Below are positions 27,010 to 36,125 of a stretch of 64,000 nt of DNA, one piece after another. This stretch comes from Flavivirga sp. 57AJ16 (GTDB taxonomy: Bacteria; Bacteroidota; Bacteroidia; Flavobacteriales; Flavobacteriaceae): contig NZ_JAQZAT010000009.1 in the NCBI RefSeq assembly GCF_028736925.1, positions 62,001 through 126,000 on the forward strand, written 5' to 3'. The stretch's first letter is position 1. Every line of letters starts with the position of its first letter. The position numbers were made by a program, and so were the translations under genes. The notes below the pieces were generated by a model. That model ran no database searches and was not told the origin of the DNA. It worked only from the letters and a program-made list of their open reading frames with translations.

Positions 27010-27630
27010 TCACAATATTTTTTTATCCATTTCTAGCTTCTTGAGCATGTCTTTGGTTTTGATAAGTTCTAATTTTAAAATTGGATTCGTTTTTTTTGAA
27101 AGCTCACTAAACGCTTTGTTATTAGTAGTTTTTGAGAGCTTATTCAGTAATTCAATTTGATTGTTTATTTTTTGGACGATATGTTTTAAATAGTCCTTAA
27201 CGAGTTTGTCATCTTTGTTTTTTTCTAGCTTGGCATTAACAAATCCATATTCTATATTGTAATGCTGGGGGATTGATATTAGTTTTTCCTGAGCCAATTC
27301 TTTATAATCGTTAAATATTTTGATATGGGTTTGTTGTAGTTCTTTAGCTAAGTGCTTAATGTCTTTTTCCGTTTCAGAATTTCTAATTAATTTGCATAAC
27401 TCGACAGCATCTATATTGTTTTGCGAAGCCATGACCAATAATTTGGCCTCGTGTTTATTCGTGTTCACTTTATTTTGGTTGATGCCAAATACCTTTTCTT
27501 TGTTGTGGTTGTTGTTAACAATCATCCAATCACAAGAAGTCAAAGAAGTCGAGACAAAAGATGTTATGGAGATCATAATTATAATAGATTTAATGTTTCC
27601 TTGGGATTTCATTTTACTTTTCTTTTTCAT
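27010..27630 (-). CDS. DUF4142 lipoprotein
   Basis: A 206-residue helical protein with a lipoprotein signal ending SLTSC (Cys33). The body has the DUF4142 pattern: AKLLVMASQNNIDAVELCKL near 65-85, then a run of helices with conserved (A/H)xxLxxxH (LAKELQQTHIKIFNDYKELA). The fold is four-helix and ferritin-like; the activity is unknown. An alternative ATG six codons in (27612) would shorten the basic N-terminus. A GTTGTAAC-related motif (ATTGTAAC) lies about 140 bases upstream. Confidence 0.88.
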   Translation of the reverse strand: MKKKSKMKSQGNIKSIIIMISITSFVSTSLTSCDWMIVNNNHNKEKVFGINQNKVNTNKHEAKLLVMASQNNIDAVELCKLIRNSETEKDIKHLAKELQQTHIKIFNDYKELAQEKLISIPQHYNIEYGFVNAKLEKNKDDKLVKDYLKHIVQKINNQIELLNKLSKTTNNKAFSELSKKTNPILKLELIKTKDMLKKLEMDKKIL

Positions 27631-28138
27631 TACAAAGATGCCATAGAGTCATCCATTTTCCATTACATCATTTTCTCTTTTGCTTATATAATTTACGTCC
27701 AATCCAATACTTTTTGAACATTAACGCTTAATTATAAGACAAAGTTCGTGAAGGTTGACACTATTTGTGTTACAATATTTTTAGTAATGGTTATATGATT
27801 TCAACACAACGCTAATAATCATTAACGAATCATTAAAAGAAAGGGCAAAAGATTCATATTCAACTGCAGATATGGATAGGATATTGTAATCGAAAGGAAC
27901 TTCACTAGGCTTTGCTCCAGGGTTTTGAGCTGGGATTGCCACTCTCGCTATCTGTGCAGAACCTGTTTCGGTAAGGCAAGGTTCGTTTTAAAAAATTCTT
28001 TGCTTAATACCAAATAAACTTCAAAACAACTGGTTAAATTCGTTTTTATCTCATCTAAAGAAAATATAATTCAAATTTATCACCAATCATTTTAAAATTC
28101 ATTGGGTATAAGAAGAAAGCAATGAGGACTAGAATAGT
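27631..28138. other. 508-bp spacer between histidine kinase and DUF4142 gene
   Basis: No gene recognised. It contains an ATTGTAAC motif (minus strand, 27769-27776), a candidate regulatory site of the stress cluster. The part at about 27890-27985 has higher GC and short inverted segments but no clear structure. Confidence 0.45.
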
Positions 28139-29926
28139 TTACAGTTTTGCTGGAAGGTAGATCGTAAATTTTGCACCAATTCCAGGTTTCCCTTTTGCAA
28201 TAATAAAACCTTTGTGATTTTCTATGATTTTTTTACAGATAGATAAACCAATACCAGTTCCAGAATACTCGTCCTTATTGTGCAGTCTGTTAAAAAGCAC
28301 AAATATTTTTTTTGCATATGCATTATCAAAGCCAATACCATTATCTATAAATGTAATTTTATGATAATTGTCTTTTTTCCCTTTTTTGATATTGGACTCT
28401 TCGCTTGCTTTAACTTTGCTGTAGGTAATTGTTATTTCTGGTGTTCTTTCTAAAGACCTATATTTAATAGAGTTACCTATTAAATTGGCAAACAATTGTT
28501 GAATTTGAAAAGGAATGACTTTTACAATAGGAAATTCATTGGCATTGATAATGGCTTTTTCGTTAGAGATGGCTTCTGCCAAATCTTGTTTGGCACCTTC
28601 CAAAAGCAAGTTGAGATTGGATTTTTCAAAAACCTTATCGGCTTTATTGGTCCTGGAAAATTGTAGTAAATCATCAATTAATAAACGCATCCTTGTAGCG
28701 GAGGTTTTGATTCTATCGACATATTTTAGACCTGGTTCCGATAGGTTCTCGGCCTCTTTTTCTTCAAGACGGGACAAAAAGGTCTGTATCTTTCTTAAAG
28801 GCTCCTGCAAATCGTGACTTGCAACATAGTTAAAAGCAGATAGCTCTTTATTATTGCGTTCTAGGGTAAGATTATGTTCTTCTAGTAGTCTGAAGCTCTT
28901 GACTTCCTCTGTAACATCTGAGGTGGTGCCTATAAGCTGCTTTTTGCCATCGGTATTAATTACTTTTTTGGCAAATGACTTTAAGTGCCTTATTTTGCCA
29001 TTTTTTTGAACAATCCTAAAATAAGTATATGGCAAGTTTTCATTTTCCATCATTTTTTTGATGTCTTTATTCAATTTCTTGATGTCTTTTGGATGCACAA
29101 ATTTTAACAAGTTTTCTATTGAAGGATGGAACGCATTGGGTTCTTCGCCTAATAACCTATATAAATTATCGGAATATATATAGGTGTTCTCATCAATATT
29201 CCATACCCAATTACCATAATTACTTACAATTTCAGATAAGTTGGCAGATTCTTTAAACATTTCTAATTCAATGTTTGATTTTTTTAACTTTTTTAAGTTT
29301 GAAATGATTTTTGCGTATGCACCATACATTAACAGTAAACACATTAATAAAACCATATATAAAAAAATGGGCGTAACTTTTAAGTTTTCTTTAAGTTCAG
29401 ATTGCTGTTCTTCTAATAATTTGTTTTCTAGGGCAATCATATGCTTAACCTTATCCCTTACTGCATCCATGGCCTGTTTTCCCGCCCAAAAATTTTCTTT
29501 AAATACTGGATTCCCTAAATCTGAAACGGCAGAAAACCTGAATGATTTTTGAAAGCAGGCTATTCGTACATCTATCAACTTATTGAGCTCTTTGAGATTG
29601 TTTAGTTGGGTGGGATTGTTTTTTAAAAGCTCTCTTAGTTCTGCAAAACTATTGTTTATACTGTCCCTTCCTGAATAATAAGGTTCTAAATACAGAGGGT
29701 CGTTGGTAATAATAGAACCTCTTTGTGCGGTTTCAGCATCTTTTAAGTATGACAAAACCTGTTCTAGTTCTACATTTATTTTATAAGTGTGCGTTACTAG
29801 ATTTGAAGCTTGCGACAAGCTTTGTATATTTTTATAGGTCATCCCGCCAACAAGCAGTATGACAAAAGCGCACACATAAACAACTGTTTTTACAAACCAA
29901 AGCTTTTTGTGTAATCTGTAAGGCAT
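28139..29926 (-). CDS. CHASE3-PAS hybrid-less sensor histidine kinase
   Basis: A 595-residue membrane kinase. Helix 1 (about 10-30), CHASE3-type extracellular helical domain (about 37-185, with LKDAETAQRGSIITNDPLYL), helix 2 (about 188-210), a PAS domain with PAC (about 230-345; HPKDIKKLNKDIKKMM), HisKA with the phospho-acceptor His in FNYVASHDLQEPLRKI, and HATPase_c with IGNSIKYRS, DNGIGFD and GTGIGLSICKKI. It lies four bases after the response regulator gene, so the AraC/regulator/kinase genes form one operon. CHASE3 ligands are unknown. Confidence 0.94.
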   Translation of the reverse strand: MPYRLHKKLWFVKTVVYVCAFVILLVGGMTYKNIQSLSQASNLVTHTYKINVELEQVLSYLKDAETAQRGSIITNDPLYLEPYYSGRDSINNSFAELRELLKNNPTQLNNLKELNKLIDVRIACFQKSFRFSAVSDLGNPVFKENFWAGKQAMDAVRDKVKHMIALENKLLEEQQSELKENLKVTPIFLYMVLLMCLLLMYGAYAKIISNLKKLKKSNIELEMFKESANLSEIVSNYGNWVWNIDENTYIYSDNLYRLLGEEPNAFHPSIENLLKFVHPKDIKKLNKDIKKMMENENLPYTYFRIVQKNGKIRHLKSFAKKVINTDGKKQLIGTTSDVTEEVKSFRLLEEHNLTLERNNKELSAFNYVASHDLQEPLRKIQTFLSRLEEKEAENLSEPGLKYVDRIKTSATRMRLLIDDLLQFSRTNKADKVFEKSNLNLLLEGAKQDLAEAISNEKAIINANEFPIVKVIPFQIQQLFANLIGNSIKYRSLERTPEITITYSKVKASEESNIKKGKKDNYHKITFIDNGIGFDNAYAKKIFVLFNRLHNKDEYSGTGIGLSICKKIIENHKGFIIAKGKPGIGAKFTIYLPAKL

Positions 29927-29930
29927 AATA

Positions 29931-30377
29931 TTATAGTCTTAATAAAAAATTGTCTTTATTTAAGCCATTGGTATGGTATTGCCAGTTAGTGGTTACCACT
30001 TCGGAAAGGACTTTTTTAAGAACCTTAAAACTGCTAGGTTTTTTTATATAGATATTGGCGCCTTGCACAAAGGTTTTTTCAATGTCTTCTTCTGATGCTG
30101 AAGTGGAATAGATGGCAATGGCAATATCGTTGAATTTAGGGTTTGCTTTTATCTCGTACAAACATTCTAAACCGGATTTTCGTGGCATATTTAAATCCAG
30201 GAATAGCACATGGGGCAATTCGCAATTATTTGAATTCAAATAATCCATCAAATATATCCCATCATTAAAGGTTTTTACTTTGGTGCCTATTTTTAATTCA
30301 TCGAAGGCATCTGTAAAAAACATACGGTCATCTTCATCATCGTCTGCTAATATAATATGAATAAAATCTTTTTTCAT
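29931..30377 (-). CDS. single-domain response regulator (CheY/Rcp1-like)
   Basis: A 148-residue receiver domain without an output domain. The acidic pocket DDD (12-14), phospho-acceptor Asp61 (VLFLDLNMPRKSG), Ser/Thr (AIYSTSA) and Lys (IYIKKPSSF) are all present. Such stand-alone receivers with a long DDDEDD N-terminus typically pair with CHASE3/PAS or phytochrome-like kinases. It is between the AraC gene (6 bp) and the kinase gene (4 bp), so that kinase is the obvious partner. Confidence 0.95.
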   Translation of the reverse strand: MKKDFIHIILADDDEDDRMFFTDAFDELKIGTKVKTFNDGIYLMDYLNSNNCELPHVLFLDLNMPRKSGLECLYEIKANPKFNDIAIAIYSTSASEEDIEKTFVQGANIYIKKPSSFKVLKKVLSEVVTTNWQYHTNGLNKDNFLLRL

Positions 30378-30383
30378 GAGGGA

Positions 30384-30944
30384 TTAGTTTTGTTGATTTA
30401 GTTCACGCCTTTTAGAAATAATTCTTTGGAATGCAGATGGTGTAATGCCCGTCGTATTTTTAAATTGGGTGCTTAAATGTGCGACACTGGAATAATTGAG
30501 TTTGAAAGCAATTTCAGTTAAACTCAAACGGTCATTAATAATAAGTCGTTTGGCATATTCTATTTTCTGAAGAATGATAAAATTTTCTATTGAGGTATAA
30601 GTGACTTCTGAAAATAGGTTGGACAAATAGCCATAACTATGCCCTAATGTATCCGATAAATATGCAGAGGTTTTTACATGAACTTCGGTATTTTCATTAA
30701 AAACCATATCAATAATAGTATCTTTTATTTTTTGTACGAGGATACTTTTTTGATTTTCTACAACTTCAATGTTGTAGTTTTTTAAAGCATCAAAAAGCAT
30801 TTGTGCTTTTTCTGTGGTTGGTTTTTTTAGAAGCTCAACTTCCCCAAACCCCATTATTTTATATTCTATATTATAAGCTTGCAATGTGTCCTCCAGAACT
30901 TTTTTGCAAATAGCACGAAAATCGAATTTTAGGAATAATGTCAT
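30384..30944 (-). CDS. AraC-family transcriptional regulator
   Basis: 186 residues. The C-terminal half (about 95-180) is the double helix-turn-helix of AraC: YLSNLFSEVTYTSIENFIIL, then RLIINDRLSLTEIAFKLNYSSVAHLSTQFKNTTGITP, with the usual GITPSAFQ ending. The N-terminal 85 residues have no cupin and look like a small alpha/beta sensor domain (YNIEYKIMGFGEVEL). It is the first gene of the AraC/regulator/kinase operon and the natural candidate to control the adjacent stress genes. Confidence 0.92.
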   Translation of the reverse strand: MTLFLKFDFRAICKKVLEDTLQAYNIEYKIMGFGEVELLKKPTTEKAQMLFDALKNYNIEVVENQKSILVQKIKDTIIDMVFNENTEVHVKTSAYLSDTLGHSYGYLSNLFSEVTYTSIENFIILQKIEYAKRLIINDRLSLTEIAFKLNYSSVAHLSTQFKNTTGITPSAFQRIISKRRELNQQN

Positions 30945-30985
30945 GTCTTGATGTATTACACTTGTAAAGGTAGAACATTATTATT

Positions 30986-32092
30986 TTATTTTTTATTTTT
31001 TTTCCAGCGTTTTAACCTGTTTCTGGCATTACTATGAAGGTGTTTATCTACGGGTTCTCCAATTAAAAATCCGTAAGCATTAAGCCTAGGAATTTCATCA
31101 AAAATTATTTTTAAAGAAGCCGTAATGGGAAGGGCTACTATCATCCCCGAAATACCCCAGAGCATTGAGAATACAATAAGGGATAAAATGGAAATAAAAG
31201 CATTTATGCTCACTTTCGAACCTGTTATTTTTGGCGTAATAAAATAGCCTTCAAGAAACTGAATAAATCCAAAAACAGCAACAACTCCAAAAGCATACCA
31301 TGCACTATCTTTTGTAGCAAGTGCAATAATGGCTGGAATTAATGAGCCAATAATAATGCCTATATAAGGGATCAATAATAAAAGAGCTGCAAAAAAACCA
31401 AAGAAAAAGGCATTTTTAATACCTAGTATAAGTAAGCCTACAGTATTTAAAATACCTACTATGATAATTACTTTTGTTAATCCTAAGAGATAGTTTCTTT
31501 GAACATTATATATTTTTTTTATCATATAATTTAGAAAACTTTTGGAATTGTTCCTAAAAAGTTTGTAAACGAACGCCCTTAAAAAACGTCTATAATACAA
31601 GAAGAAGAATAGGTAAATGGGAATTAAGGCAAGATCACTAAAAAGAGAACCGGATTCTGAAATGAATTTACCAATCTTATCGAAATTCCCTTTTACTAGA
31701 TTTTCAACTTTCAGATCTTTATTGGCTAACGAGTTCCTTTCGCTGATATTTAGAATATCCTCAAAATAACCAATGGTATTATAATATAATTCAGTAATTT
31801 TTGTTGAATAATTTTCACCATTATTACTGATACTATTTATTTGAAAATAAATGTAGAATATCACTAATGCTGTTATAAATATAATAATGGCAATGGAAGA
31901 TAATGTAGCAAACAAACGGTTGCATTTTAATTTTTTTTCGAAGAATTTTTGGACAGGGAATACCATTACTGAGAAAATCATTGCTAACAGTAAAGGCATG
32001 ATGATTGGCTTCAAGACATATAGAATAAACACAATGGCAATAAAACCTAGTATGTTTAGAGTATTATGAGTTACAGTAATGCTGTTTTTCAT
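30986..32092 (-). CDS. AI-2E-family transporter (PerM-like)
   Basis: A 368-residue membrane protein with about eight helices. The family signatures are LLIPYIGIIIGSLIPAIIAL and a central FFAALL segment; FIQFLEGYFITPKITG and the final helix MLWGISGMIVALPITASLK are the most diagnostic parts. Members range from autoinducer exporters to Na+/H+ antiporters, so substrate is not assignable here. It lies 41 bp upstream of the AraC gene on the same strand and may lead that operon. Confidence 0.92.
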   Translation of the reverse strand: MKNSITVTHNTLNILGFIAIVFILYVLKPIIMPLLLAMIFSVMVFPVQKFFEKKLKCNRLFATLSSIAIIIFITALVIFYIYFQINSISNNGENYSTKITELYYNTIGYFEDILNISERNSLANKDLKVENLVKGNFDKIGKFISESGSLFSDLALIPIYLFFFLYYRRFLRAFVYKLFRNNSKSFLNYMIKKIYNVQRNYLLGLTKVIIIVGILNTVGLLILGIKNAFFFGFFAALLLLIPYIGIIIGSLIPAIIALATKDSAWYAFGVVAVFGFIQFLEGYFITPKITGSKVSINAFISILSLIVFSMLWGISGMIVALPITASLKIIFDEIPRLNAYGFLIGEPVDKHLHSNARNRLKRWKKNKK

Positions 32093-32476
32093 TGTTAAAA
32101 TAAATATGAAAAATTAAAAAATGCCCTACAGGCCAATTTATTAACAACAAACCAAAATAACAATAATGATAATAATCGGCTTTCGGGCAATTTTATGAAT
32201 ATATCTTGACTTTTTTTAGTCTATTTCTGTCTGCTCGCAAGGAGGTTTTAGGAAATAGAAAAATGAAAGTGAGCGGCCTCATAATTTAGAGATCAAACCA
32301 TACAATTCCTGTTTGGATCTGCCTATTTTTTTGAATTGTCCCTAAAGTTCTATCTTTTTTCCTTCGATCATCAATAGATTATCGTCGTCAATTGGTCATG
32401 TTTTTGTTTCAATTAGCCTTTTAACGCTTTCTAATTCCTTTCATCCCTATCATGTTCATCTTTAAATTTTTAGATC
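32093..32476. other. 384-bp spacer between dps and the AI-2E gene
   Basis: No gene seen. It contains a TTTTAGGAAATAG string (about 32251-32263) and a TCTTGACTTTTTT segment also found near 22.5-22.75 kb in inverted or related form, which marks dispersed repeat fragments. Confidence 0.45.
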
Positions 32477-32947
32477 TTAAGAAAGATAATTTCTTATCAT
32501 CCAAGCTTGAGATTCATGTAATTGCATTAAAGACGTCAAGAAATCTATAGTTCCAAAATCTTCTGAGTCTTTCTCCATGTTGACAATCATCTTTCTGGTG
32601 TTTGTAATTATAGCCTCATGGTCGCTTAACAATTCAGTTAACATATTTTCTTGAGATTCATATTTAGTAGATTCTTTTAAAGTGGTATGCTCTAAAAAAT
32701 CCTTCATGGTACCTATAGTTTTACCTCCAAGTTTACTAATACGCTCTGCAACTTCATCAATAGAATGTTCTATGTTATTGTATTGGTCCTCAAAAAGTTT
32801 GTGTAACTCCATAAAACTATTTCCAGAAACGTTCCAGTGAAATTTTCTCAGCTTAACATATAAAATCATTTTGTTCGATAATACAACGGTTAAGTTTTTT
32901 ATACTTCTTTCTAAATCTTTTTTTGATAGTCCTATTTTAATTGTCAT
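32477..32947 (-). CDS. dps: Dps-family DNA-binding/ferritin-like protein
   Basis: A 156-residue Dps subunit; twelve such subunits form a shell that oxidises and stores iron with peroxide and protects DNA. The ferroxidase residues sit between subunits: His37 (RKFHWNVSG), His49, Glu53 (HKLFEDQYNNIEHSIDEVAERI). The family core KFHWNVxG and the DEVAERI helix are intact. N-terminal lysines may aid DNA binding. A TATCTTTG promoter box lies 28 bases upstream of the start. Part of the stress island. Confidence 0.95.
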   Translation of the reverse strand: MTIKIGLSKKDLERSIKNLTVVLSNKMILYVKLRKFHWNVSGNSFMELHKLFEDQYNNIEHSIDEVAERISKLGGKTIGTMKDFLEHTTLKESTKYESQENMLTELLSDHEAIITNTRKMIVNMEKDSEDFGTIDFLTSLMQLHESQAWMIRNYLS

Positions 32948-32974
32948 GTTTTTTGTGTTTATAATTTATTAATT

Positions 32975-32982
32975 CAAAGATA
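32975..32982 (-). promoter_or_regulatory. -7 promoter box of dps
   Basis: TATCTTTG on the minus strand is an exact TAnnTTTG match and lies 28 bases before the ATG. Confidence 0.55.
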
Positions 32983-32996
32983 TGTGTATGTTGAAA

Positions 32997-33605
32997 TTAA
33001 TGCCTTACATAATTTTTAGCGTTTATTATAGAATTGTTATTATGAGTGTGTTCGAGAGCATATACCTTAGATTGTAAGGAATGGCCAGTTTGCGAATTTT
33101 CACTTGCGAATGGTTTCAAGCTTCTTAATTTATTCTTGTAATTTGTGTAAAATTGATGAATATTAGTCGTAATAAGGCCCCATTTAATTTCGTGATTTAG
33201 GGCATCTAACATGGTCTTATCGATTTTTTGACATTTCCTTATTATCAAATTATTATCAATGCTTATAAATTTGAGCTTCATGTTTAGCCAAATTTGATTA
33301 AGGCTTGCCTTCTTAATAGGAGGTGATTGTGGATGAATTTCAAACTCTTGTGATAGAGTTAAAATTTTCAAGATAAAATCTGTTGTTAATTCTTGTTTTG
33401 CAGTAAGCCAATCTCTAATATCCATATGATTGGTTTTCGTTTTTAATTGTTCGTAGCTTGCTTCTGCATGAAGACTTAAAACTAACATTTTTTGTAATGA
33501 GTCCATTCCTACTAGATATTTTATTTGAGTTTTCATAGTACTAAAGAATAAATGGTTAATCAATATTTGAAGTTTTTTTTTGAAAAGTACCCATTGCTTC
33601 TCCAT
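32997..33605 (-). CDS. diverged DUF2383-like four-helix protein
   Basis: Up to 202 residues. From about residue 33 it aligns with the DUF2383 protein at 25092-25565 without large gaps: LQKMLVLSLHAEASYEQLKTK with LQELLQKNYDAETGYKKVMTK, RDWLTAKQEL with KDWLQSKARQ, and LNQIWLNMKLKF with VHRTWIDIKTAL. It has an extra C-terminal tail of about 40 polar residues. The first 23-33 residues have no counterpart, so the ATG at 33536 is an alternative start. Adjacent to dps. Function unknown. Confidence 0.75.
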   Translation of the reverse strand: MEKQWVLFKKKLQILINHLFFSTMKTQIKYLVGMDSLQKMLVLSLHAEASYEQLKTKTNHMDIRDWLTAKQELTTDFILKILTLSQEFEIHPQSPPIKKASLNQIWLNMKLKFISIDNNLIIRKCQKIDKTMLDALNHEIKWGLITTNIHQFYTNYKNKLRSLKPFASENSQTGHSLQSKVYALEHTHNNNSIINAKNYVRH

Positions 33606-33786
33606 AGCTTCTCCATAAGATTTGATATTTATTAAGGAGTTTGATACCTTTTTGAGTTTTATAGTTTCATTTTTAAGATATTGAACCTTATCTTTTTAGT
33701 TGGTTGATAAATTTTTTTTGTTACAATTTTTTACAACCTCCTAAGCTTTTTTATTTATCAAATGTATTTCAAGTAAGGGATTTAGG

Positions 33787-33800
33787 CGTTACAACATTTT
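33787..33800 (-). promoter_or_regulatory. AAAATGTTGTAACG motif, minus copy
   Basis: Fourteen bases identical to the plus-strand copy at 33944-33957, facing the DUF2383-like/dps side. Confidence 0.35.
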
Positions 33801-33943
33801 TTGTAAGGTTTATATAATTTCTTTTTAAGGAATTGATTTGGGATAATCTATAACAGGGATAAAAAAGAGATGCAGGACACCAAATAATACATTACCACAA
33901 TAGTTTATTTAACAAATGTGTAGGAGTTCTGTAACAATCTTTT

Positions 33944-33957
33944 AAAATGTTGTAACG
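33944..33957 (+). promoter_or_regulatory. AAAATGTTGTAACG motif, plus copy
   Basis: Fourteen bases facing the lipoprotein gene; a possible -35-type or operator site about 15 bases before a partial TAGTTTG box. Confidence 0.35.
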
Positions 33958-34018
33958 TGTTAAGTGGTACTAGTTTGCACCTTTGTGCCATAATAATTTT
34001 TATAAACCAATAAAAAAA

Positions 34019-34684
34019 ATGAAAACAATAAAAATAACATTAGTAATCATTACCATAGCTTCGATATTTGCATCTTGTAAAAAAGACGGTAAGAAAGAAA
34101 TAGCACAAGAAAAATTAGAAAGATATCATACTTATGTAGATTCGGTAACAGGTGTGTCTACCAATGAAGCCGCTAAAAATTGGGATGCTATTGAGAAGGA
34201 CTACAAAGACAACAAGGCTGAGGCAAGTAATGCCATTGAGGGTATTCATGAAAAAGCAGAGATGCAAGAGGCTATGGATAAATCGACAGCAGATTACGAG
34301 GCTTTTAAAGCTGAGGTGATTGCTGAAAATGAAAGAATACAACAAGACACATTAAAAACGGCTCTAAGACGATCCTTATTAGGAAAGGATTATTCTGGAG
34401 ATGATATGAAATTTATGTGGATTAATAAAGACAATATTTTAAGTGTTTATGAAACATTTGTGTCGACAGTCGAAAAAAACAAAGATGCTTATTCCAGAGA
34501 AGATTGGGATGAAATCAAACTGATTTATGAAGCTATTGATACTAGAAAAAATACTGTAGAAAAAGAAGGGTTGACAAGCGCTGATAATAGAAAAATAGCT
34601 GCATTGAAATTAAAATTTGCACCTATGCATACATTTAATAGAATGGGGGCAAAATCTGAAGAAAATGCAAAAGCAAAACAATAA
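34019..34684 (+). CDS. helical lipoprotein of the stress island
   Basis: A 221-residue lipoprotein: signal MKTIKITLVIITIASIFASC with the lipobox FASC (Cys20), then an almost fully helical charged body with many Lys, Glu and Ala (KAEASNAIEGIHEKAEM). The ATG at 34019 places the signal correctly; the longer frame from 33983 puts 12 residues before it. It faces away from the minus-strand stress genes across a region with paired motifs. No activity can be assigned; conserved lipoproteins of this type occur in stress loci of Bacteroidota. Confidence 0.82.
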   Translation: MKTIKITLVIITIASIFASCKKDGKKEIAQEKLERYHTYVDSVTGVSTNEAAKNWDAIEKDYKDNKAEASNAIEGIHEKAEMQEAMDKSTADYEAFKAEVIAENERIQQDTLKTALRRSLLGKDYSGDDMKFMWINKDNILSVYETFVSTVEKNKDAYSREDWDEIKLIYEAIDTRKNTVEKEGLTSADNRKIAALKLKFAPMHTFNRMGAKSEENAKAKQ

Positions 34685-34851
34685 CTAAAAGATATATTTA
34701 CGAAACGAATTTAATAACTATGGTATTCATAGGACTTTAGACCAGAAATAGGTTTTAGCAATGAAGTTTATAACAATAGTGGGTCTAGATTTGGATATTG
34801 TATTAAATATAAACTATCACAGTTTTAAAAATAATGCAGTATGGCAAAAAA

Positions 34852-34886
34852 CAAAAAAACCAGAAAATATAACTTCTGGTTTTTTT
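34852..34886. terminator. bidirectional intrinsic terminator
   Basis: Stem of 11-12 pairs (AAAAAACCAGAA/TTCTGGTTTTTT) with a 7-base loop, between the convergent lipoprotein and aminotransferase genes and 20 bases past the latter stop. Confidence 0.85.
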
Positions 34887-34905
34887 GTTTTCAAAAAATA
34901 ATTTT

Positions 34906-36090
34906 TTAGGTCACAGCTTCTTTAATACGCTTAATAGCCTCAATAATCTGCTCTTGAGACGCCGCATAAGAAATACGAATACAATTAGGATTACCAAAAG
35001 CATCACCCGTTACAGTTGCCACAAGAGCTTCTTCTAATAAATACAAAGAAAAATCTGTAGCATTATTTATCGTTTTACCTCTTAATGTTTTTCCGAAGTA
35101 ATAAGAAATATCTGGAAACACATAAAAAGCCCCTTCCGGAGTATTTGAGTTAAAGCCTTCAATGCCACCCAAAAGATCAAGTACTAAATCGCGACGAACT
35201 TTAAATTCATCAATCATGTATTTTACTTGGGTAGGAGGCGCGTTAAGCGCTGTAATAACAGCTTGTTGCGCAATACAGTTAGCACCACTTGTAATTTGAC
35301 CTTGCATTTTGTTACAAGCACGTGCTATTTTTTCTGAAGCGCCAATAAAACCAATGCGCCACCCTGTCATAGCAAAGGCCTTAGATACACCATTTACCGT
35401 AATGGTACGATCGTACATATCGTCAAACTCGGCCATACTTGCATGTCCGCCTACATAGTTTATGTGCTCGTATATTTCGTCAGAAACAACATATATGTTC
35501 GGGTATTTAACCAGCACATCTGCTAGGGCTCTTAATTCTTCTTTACTATAAACAGAACCACTTGGGTTACAAGGCGAGCTAAACCACATCATTTTGGTGT
35601 TTGGGGTGATAGCTGCCTCAAGTTGTTCTGGTGTCATTTTAAAATCGGTATCAATAGATGTTTTAACCTCTACAGGAACGCCGTCATTTAATTTAACAAT
35701 ATCAGAATAACTCACCCAATAAGGGCAAGGTAAAAGGACTTCGTCTCCCTTGTTAAGCATGACAGCGGCAATATTTGCCAAAGATTGTTTAGCACCTGTT
35801 GAAACAACTATTTGAGGTAACGTATAGGTCAAGTTATTATCACGTTTAAATTTAGTAATAACAGCTTGCTTTAATTCCACATATCCATCAACTGGAGAGT
35901 ACGAATTGTAATTATCATTTATAGCTTGAATGGCTGCGTCTTTAATAAAATCTGGCGTATTAAAGTCTGGTTCTCCAAGGCTTAACCCAATAATATCTTT
36001 GCCTTCCGCTCTAAGTTCTCTTGCCTTTGCCGCCATAGCTAAAGTGGCAGACGTAGACATGTTTAAAATTCTATCTGATAATAAATTCAT
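34906..36090 (-). CDS. PLP-dependent aminotransferase, class I (aspartate aminotransferase-like)
   Basis: A 394-residue fold-type I aminotransferase of the Ib subgroup typical of aspartate aminotransferases. Evidence: GLSLGEPDFNTPDFIK at the N-terminus, WFSSPCNPSGSVYS, VVSDEIYEHINY, the PLP-lysine motif TVNGVSKAFAMTGWRIGF, and the carboxylate-binding Arg in CIRISYAAS. It most likely transfers amino groups between aspartate and 2-oxoglutarate; prephenate activity is possible in this subgroup. Single gene with its own terminator; 35 bp from the desaturase gene. Confidence 0.93.
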   Translation of the reverse strand: MNLLSDRILNMSTSATLAMAAKARELRAEGKDIIGLSLGEPDFNTPDFIKDAAIQAINDNYNSYSPVDGYVELKQAVITKFKRDNNLTYTLPQIVVSTGAKQSLANIAAVMLNKGDEVLLPCPYWVSYSDIVKLNDGVPVEVKTSIDTDFKMTPEQLEAAITPNTKMMWFSSPCNPSGSVYSKEELRALADVLVKYPNIYVVSDEIYEHINYVGGHASMAEFDDMYDRTITVNGVSKAFAMTGWRIGFIGASEKIARACNKMQGQITSGANCIAQQAVITALNAPPTQVKYMIDEFKVRRDLVLDLLGGIEGFNSNTPEGAFYVFPDISYYFGKTLRGKTINNATDFSLYLLEEALVATVTGDAFGNPNCIRISYAASQEQIIEAIKRIKEAVT

Positions 36091-36125
36091 TGATTATATG
36101 TGTTGTGTTGTGATAAATGTGAGTT

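Larger units (their letters stand above)
33606..34018. promoter_or_regulatory. 413-bp divergent regulatory region of the stress island
   Basis: No gene. The string AAAATGTTGTAACG occurs once on each strand (plus 33944-33957, minus 33787-33800), and GTTGTAA-type copies are also at 33720-33737. The plus copy is 62 bases before the ATG of the plus-strand lipoprotein gene. A TAGTTTGC sequence at 33971 is a partial -7 box. Confidence 0.4.
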
